From contig CM075938.1 in the NCBI GenBank assembly GCA_038030265.1, positions 21,305,009-21,369,008 on the forward strand: a stretch of DNA of 64,000 nt, read 5' to 3'. The stretch is from Corythucha ciliata. Taxonomy: Eukaryota > Arthropoda > Insecta > Hemiptera > Tingidae. The notes beneath the pieces are model-generated. The model had not been told where the DNA came from and did not search any database. It was given only the letters and a program-made list of their open reading frames with translations. Shown here piece by piece: positions 59,488 through 64,000 of the stretch. Each line of letters starts with the position of its first letter. Within the stretch, counting starts at the first letter, position 1. Made by a program: the position numbers and the translations under genes.

Positions 59488-62400
59488 TTAAGAGTTCACG
59501 TTGTACTTTTTTAGTTGGCTCACGTGAGCCGTTTTAATGTCACTGGGGTTAGCTTGGTTTTGGACTTCATAGGAGACAGGAGTTAATCGCTTTAGGATGA
59601 TATAAGGATTTGAGTATTTGTAGGCAAGTTTGGAAGCGATTTTTTTTATTTTTGATGACAAGGTGTATGTTTTTAGTAGGACAACGTCACCTACTTGGAA
59701 TGTAACGCTTTTATGCCGTCTGTTGTACTGAGTTTCTAGTGCTTTATGAGCTTGAAGAAGGTTGGCGTATGCGTTGTTCCACACGGTTGACAAATCAGGT
59801 GTGACTTCTGAGTCCACAATCTCTTCCAGGTCCAAGGATATCGATAGAGGGGTGGACAGCCTCCGGCCTATGAAGAGTTCGGCTGGAGTATATCCTGTTG
59901 ATGTGCTCTCCGTATTGTTCAGCGTGAGCTCGATTTTATCCAGATGCTGATCCCAGTTTACGTGGTTGTCACCGTGGTAGGCTATGAGGGCTGTCTTTAA
60001 AGATCTAATTTTCCTCTCAGCTAAAGATGGGTTGGGATAATGTCTTATTAGGAAGAGTTTCTTAATTCCTAGTCTGAAAAGGAAATCCCCGTAAATTTTA
60101 CTTCTGAAGATAGAGGCTCTGTCGCTGCAGACGACCGACCATACTCCAAAGTGTTTGAATACCTGTGTCTCGAGGGCCCTCACCACCTCGGCTGCTGTGG
60201 CCTTTTTTAAAGCGAACAGGAAAGTGAAACGGGTGAATGAATCAACTGCGATAAGAATGTATTGGTTTCGGCTTTTAGAGAGTGGAAGTGGACCTGCTAG
60301 GTCAATGAATAGCTGTTGGTTCGGTCGGGTAGCTATGGTTGACGATAGTTGGCCATAGGGGGCGTGTTGTGGGACTTTGGCCCGTTGGCACACCAGGCAC
60401 CCATTTACCTTAGATTTGACGAATTGCCACAATCCAGGCCAGTAGAAAATGGCTGCAATAGCTTTATAAGTCTTGGTGATGCCCTGGTGACACCCGTACA
60501 AGGAATCGTGGTAGTATTTAAAAATTTGATCCTTTAAAGAGTTCGGTACTGCCACCTTTGGCCGATTTGGTATGCCGTAGTAAAAGAGTTTTCCATTCCG
60601 CATTGAAAACTTCGGGACTTCCACGTTTCGCTCCAGCTTGTCGATTATAACTGCTAAGTCTGGATCAGATTTTTGATGCCCAAGAAAATCGGAGAATACT
60701 TCGGGGAAATTTCCCAGAATGGCAATGGCGTCTAGTTGTAGCTGATTCGTGCTGCCAAGGAACTGATGGGGTTGGTCGCCTTCGTTGTCAAATGCGTCGG
60801 GCTCCTCCACCGGGTGTCGTGACAAGTAGTCGGCTATACCATTTTGAGTTGAGGAAATATGAAAACTGCGATAACGGAATGGCATCAATCGTAGCAACCA
60901 CCTTGCCAGACGTCCGGACGCGTTCTGCTTAATAGATGCGAGATATGTTAGTGCGGCGTTATCAACATAGAGGTCGAATTCTCTCTCAGACAGGAAATCC
61001 TTATATCTCTCCACGCCATAGAGGACCGCGAGCAATTCTTGCTCGTAAATAGAATATTTTTTTTGCTGCTCACTGAATTTCTTAGATGCATAGGCGATTG
61101 GACGGACGACTCCCGTATCATCCAACTGAGCTAAAACCGCCGATACACCTACCCCAGAAGCATCCGTATACATTCGGAAACGTCTCTGGAAGTTTGGTAA
61201 CGCAAGAGATGCGGTGTTGGTCAGCCGTGAGCGAAGTGTTTCCCACGCGTGGGCACATTCCGCAGTCCATTGGAACGGGTGCTTAGACGAGCGTAGCCTG
61301 TTTAGAGGCTCGGCGATCAATGATAAATCCGGAATGAATTTCGAAAAAAATTGGACTGCACCCAAAAACTGAGAAACTTGTTTTGGGTTTTTTGGTGGGG
61401 CTATTGCTAACAAGGAGTTAATTCGTGAGGGGTCTATGCTGATCTCGCCCTGTGAGATCACGTGTCCCAGATAGTTTATTTTGGTGCAACCGATGGAAAT
61501 TTTCTGTGGGTTCACCGTCAGTCCAGCCTTTTGAAAAGCTGTCATTACAATCCGGACATGGCTTTTGTGAGACTCCCACGTTGGTGAATATATGAGTACA
61601 TCATCTAGGTAGGTGAGGACGAATTTGAATTTGTACTGTCCCAGCACCATTTGAACTAGATGATTTAATACTTGGCCTCCTGTAGCTAAGCCGAAGGGAA
61701 CTTTTCTGAATGTGTAAGTACCAAAGGTACAATTAAACGCAACGAACTTTTTAGATTGCTCCGCAAGTGGAATTTGGTAATATGCGGAATTCAGGTCAAG
61801 AATCGAGAAATATTTCGCATCCTGAAGGAACATGAAGAGACTGTCGATAGTGGATAGTGGATAGTCGATATATTCGATGCAGGAGTTAAGATAACGGTAA
61901 TCGACTACTAAGCGATAAGACGGTGCCTTCTGCGGATCGTGTGGCTTGCGAACCAGGAAACATGGTGACGTGTAAGCGGAAAGACATGGCTCAATAATGC
62001 CTTGCGACTTGAGGTTGTCGATAATTTGACGCAAAACCTTGGTTTTGTCTGGGGGTAGACTGTAGGCTTTTTTGGGAGCTCGCCACTCTACGTTTTCTTT
62101 TAAGCGAACGTCGTATTCCAGAAGCTGCGTCTCTCCGATGGAGTCATTGAGAACAGAGGGAAAATCGAGCTGCAAGCTTTCGACAAAGTATTGATGTTCC
62201 GACTGAACGACTTTAGAACATTGGTCCAAGCACGAAAGAAGCTGTATGCGAGAAAAGGACCGGTTCGATTGAGAAAGACTGTTCAGAAATTTGAACTTAG
62301 TGGATGGATCCGATGAGAAATGGAAGGTTCCGGCAGCTGGATCTAGAATCATTTTCGATGTAACCATGAAGTCGTAACCCAAGACAACTGAGATCGATAG

Positions 62401-62697
62401 GTCCGGGACGATGTAAAATTTGTGGGTTGATCTGAAATTTCCGACGGAAATTTCTAGGTTGACGAAGTGAGAAATTTCTAAAACCGCTGCCCGAGTGGCT
62501 AGAGCTACCCGGCAGGAGCATGAGATAGGTGGAGAAGGAAGATTTGATTTAATGGTGCTAAAGAAATCCGAGTCAATCGCTGAAATTGTAGCGCCCGTAT
62601 CCAACAGCGCTGGGTGAGAAGAGGAATTTATCATAATTTCAATTTTATTCGAAGTTGTTAACGTTATCGCGAACATCAAATCTTCCCTTTCGTCTAG
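59488..62697 (-). CDS. pol: Ty3/gypsy Pol polyprotein (protease, RT, RNase H, integrase)
   Basis: This polyprotein replicates and integrates the element. Positions are counted from the TTG at 62679. The aspartic protease shows LLDTGATIS (D27). RT has LDLNSAYYQ (D295) and YLDDVLIY (D359, D360). RNase H has YTDASGVG (D505), YEQEL (E547), YVDN (D573) and a later DYLSRHP. Integrase has a zinc site (H724, H731, C761, C764) and the catalytic triad D793, D853, E888, with 34 residues between the last two. A GPY-like SNPY motif lies near the end. All catalytic residues appear intact. The frame continues directly from gag past one UGA. The first ATG is at 62676, so independent initiation is possible but less likely than recoding. 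Most likely active or recently active. Confidence 0.93.
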   Translation of the reverse strand, partial: LDEREDLMFAITLTTSNKIEIMINSSSHPALLDTGATISAIDSDFFSTIKSNLPSPPISCSCRVALATRAAVLEISHFVNLEISVGNFRSTHKFYIVPDLSISVVLGYDFMVTSKMILDPAAGTFHFSSDPSTKFKFLNSLSQSNRSFSRIQLLSCLDQCSKVVQSEHQYFVESLQLDFPSVLNDSIGETQLLEYDVRLKENVEWRAPKKAYSLPPDKTKVLRQIIDNLKSQGIIEPCLSAYTSPCFLVRKPHDPQKAPSYRLVVDYRYLNSCIEYIDYPLSTIDSLFMFLQDAKYFSILDLNSAYYQIPLAEQSKKFVAFNCTFGTYTFRKVPFGLATGGQVLNHLVQMVLGQYKFKFVLTYLDDVLIYSPTWESHKSHVRIVMTAFQKAGLTVNPQKISIGCTKINYLGHVISQGEISIDPSRINSLLAIAPPKNPKQVSQFLGAVQFFSKFIPDLSLIAEPLNRLRSSKHPFQWTAECAHAWETLRSRLTNTASLALPNFQRRFRMYTDASGVGVSAVLAQLDDTGVVRPIAYASKKFSEQQKKYSIYEQELLAVLYGVERYKDFLSEREFDLYVDNAALTYLASIKQNASGRLARWLLRLMPFRYRSFHISSTQNGIADYLSRHPVEEPDAFDNEGDQPHQFLGSTNQLQLDAIAILGNFPEVFSDFLGHQKSDPDLAVIIDKLERNVEVPKFSMRNGKLFYYGIPNRPKVAVPNSLKDQIFKYYHDSLYGCHQGITKTYKAIAAIFYWPGLWQFVKSKVNGCLVCQRAKVPQHAPYGQLSSTIATRPNQQLFIDLAGPLPLSKSRNQYILIAVDSFTRFTFLFALKKATAAEVVRALETQVFKHFGVWSVVCSDRASIFRSKIYGDFLFRLGIKKLFLIRHYPNPSLAERKIRSLKTALIAYHGDNHVNWDQHLDKIELTLNNTESTSTGYTPAELFIGRRLSTPLSISLDLEEIVDSEVTPDLSTVWNNAYANLLQAHKALETQYNRRHKSVTFQVGDVVLLKTYTLSSKIKKIASKLAYKYSNPYIILKRLTPVSYEVQNQANPSDIKTAHVSQLKKYNVNS

Positions 62698-62703
62698 TCA
62701 TGT
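62690..62703 (-). promoter_or_regulatory. Candidate stop-codon readthrough site (UGA CUA)
   Basis: On the minus strand the gag frame ends ACA UGA CUA GAC and pol continues in the same frame with no other stop. UGA followed by CUA is a recognised leaky-termination context in some RNA viruses and cellular genes. A single substitution producing the UGA is the alternative. Confidence 0.6.
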
Positions 62704-64000
62704 GGATGTTGACTGAGTTTTTGTCGACTGTTTTTTTCCTCTTTTGATGGAGCCATTCTTCTTGGTTACTTCTGTGTCCGACGATGATTGATCTTGATTG
62801 GCCTTTGAAATAATTTGCTGCAGAGTCGGTTCGGGGATTGAATCTTTTGATAGGACGAAGAAGGTCTGTTTTGGATTTTTCTTTTCTGACGTTGGTCTGG
62901 ATTTAGATGTTTGAACGGGAAATCTTGTTGAAGATTTCGCCTGTTTTTCTCGAGAGGCTTGGCGTTGATATTGATACTGTTGCTGTCCCTTTGTCGGACC
63001 ATCAAATGGCTTAGACTGTTGCCGCCTGTGATATCCGGAGTCTCCATTCGAGGAAGTGTTTCCGACTCGATTAATAGATTGTGTGTTCGATACATTTCGC
63101 CATGGACTACTTGGATTTTGATAGTACGAGATTTGAGACTGGTCTATTTCCTGCGCAAACTCCAGGAGTTGATCCATTGACACTGGCTGCACTTTAAAGT
63201 GGAACTTCGCACGCGTACGAGCATTCGCTCCTGCCAAAGTAGCAGGTAGAATTTGGTCAATGGGATGATCCAAGAGCTTTGCTATTTTTACTTTCCTCGC
63301 GCAATAATCGGTAAAGGACTGATGTTGTAATTGCGGCTCATACACGTAGTGTAATTTCAAATTCGTTATGCTGACGTAGTTTAGACCTCGAGCGAATAGC
63401 TCCTCTTTTACGTTGTCGAAGGTTATTTTGTTCAAATATTTGGACAAAATCTGACTTAACAGAGGGTTTTGTTGCATAGTTACTACGTGGAAAAATATTA
63501 CGTGGAATAAGTCACTAGCTATATCGTTAATTTCCGACAGCTTATAAAGAAATCTGAAGATGGATCTCGGGTCATGAGTAGACAAGCTTGGCAGATTTTC
63601 AATTAAGCGGACGAGCGGCTCGGACAATTTCATTTGCAAGAAATGTGGAGACGGCTGAAAAAAGGTCGATTGTTCCGGCATAAAAGATTGGAGAACATTG
63701 ACATTGGTTTGTTGAGCAAAGGAGACCCCTTCTCCTTCCTCCGTGGACGAAGCAGACCTCTTCGGCTCGGTTGTGTCCGTCTGACTGTGAGGAGGGGGCG
63801 GTACGGTCGGAGGCGGCGTTTTTGGCCGCTCAACGCGAGTGCTCTGTTGCTCTAATGCTTGAAGAATCGTCGCGAGTTGAGTCTGGATTTCCTTATACTG
63901 GGTATTTTGAGTGTCCGTCTTCGTGTTCAATCTCTCAATGTCTTTCGTATGCGATGAGACGGTTTTACCCATTGTTTCGACAGATTGTCGGAGTTGTTGA
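62698..64000 (-). CDS. gag: Ty3/gypsy Gag, N-terminus beyond the window
   Basis: Gag forms the particle that packages the element RNA. The frame is open from the window edge, and the first ATG seen (63972) gives 424 codons. The polar N-terminal part (residues 1-45) looks coiled-coil prone and is followed by a proline-rich stretch (PPPTVPPPPHS). A central capsid-like helical region follows, then a long basic, Gln/Ser/Lys-rich tail. No CCHC zinc knuckle is present, as in some gypsy lineages whose basic tail binds RNA. Residues upstream of 63972 are also open (QQLRQSVET), so the true start may be further right. The stop is the UGA at 62698-62700, in frame with pol. Confidence 0.85.
   Translation of the reverse strand, partial: QQLRQSVETMGKTVSSHTKDIERLNTKTDTQNTQYKEIQTQLATILQALEQQSTRVERPKTPPPTVPPPPHSQTDTTEPKRSASSTEEGEGVSFAQQTNVNVLQSFMPEQSTFFQPSPHFLQMKLSEPLVRLIENLPSLSTHDPRSIFRFLYKLSEINDIASDLFHVIFFHVVTMQQNPLLSQILSKYLNKITFDNVKEELFARGLNYVSITNLKLHYVYEPQLQHQSFTDYCARKVKIAKLLDHPIDQILPATLAGANARTRAKFHFKVQPVSMDQLLEFAQEIDQSQISYYQNPSSPWRNVSNTQSINRVGNTSSNGDSGYHRRQQSKPFDGPTKGQQQYQYQRQASREKQAKSSTRFPVQTSKSRPTSEKKNPKQTFFVLSKDSIPEPTLQQIISKANQDQSSSDTEVTKKNGSIKRGKKQSTKTQSTST

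Larger units (their letters stand above)
58384..64000 (-). mobile_element. Ty3/gypsy LTR retrotransposon, 5' end beyond the window
   Basis: Gag and Pol lie in order on the minus strand, with Pol ordered protease, RT, RNase H, integrase. That order is diagnostic of Ty3/gypsy rather than Ty1/copia. The left limit is uncertain. A TG at about 58384 next to an AATAAA on the minus strand (58401-58406), with a TATATAAAA-like box near 58926-58934, would suit a 3' LTR. The matching 5' LTR is off the window, so this cannot be confirmed. Both frames are long and open, which suggests a young copy. Confidence 0.85.

Overview
This is eukaryotic nuclear DNA, most likely from an arthropod. It is gene-poor and AT-rich, with many short A, T, G and C homopolymers, degenerate tandem arrays and mobile elements. 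The strongest host-gene evidence is two coding exons on the minus strand, at 35832-35949 and 33628-33964. They carry an eh1-type FSIAAIM motif and the start of a T-box domain resembling the Tbx20/H15/midline class. Phase-compatible canonical splice sites join them. The remaining T-box exons were not found to the left.

Two retroelements supply the other recognisable coding sequence. A decayed Penelope-like element (PLE) lies at about 9397-11895. It has reverse transcriptase and GIY-YIG endonuclease remnants, a 50-bp inverted terminal repeat, a hammerhead-ribozyme-like motif near its 3' end and a 12-bp target duplication. At the right edge a minus-strand Ty3/gypsy LTR retrotransposon runs from roughly 58.4 kb past the window end. 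Its gag is cut by the window edge and its pol carries protease, RT, RNase H and integrase. Gag and pol lie in one frame, separated only by UGA followed by CUA.

Most of the rest is repeats. Family A is a degenerate array with a period near 30 bp (6.6-8.3, 21.6-22.8, 31.0-32.2 and 44.2-44.8 kb). Family B is an array of 30-50 bp units (3.1-3.8, 15.9-18.0, 26.4-27.25, 49.2-50.0 and 50.9-51.8 kb). Families C and D are smaller. Several short non-autonomous elements with terminal inverted repeats occur. One at 42584-42770 has a related empty site within the window at about 41.03 kb. A foldback of about 500 bp with 240-bp arms lies at 7270-7767.

Layout: 0-9.4 kb holds repeats, MITE-like palindromes and unexplained DNA; 9.4-11.9 the PLE; 12-33.6 noncoding DNA with A, B and D arrays, part of it possibly the next T-box intron; 33.6-36 the T-box gene 5' part; 36-58.4 noncoding DNA with an AAACAAACG repeat region, MITEs and further arrays; 58.4-64 the Ty3/gypsy element. 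I found no convincing tRNA, rRNA or CRISPR. All calls come from reading the sequence, without database searches.
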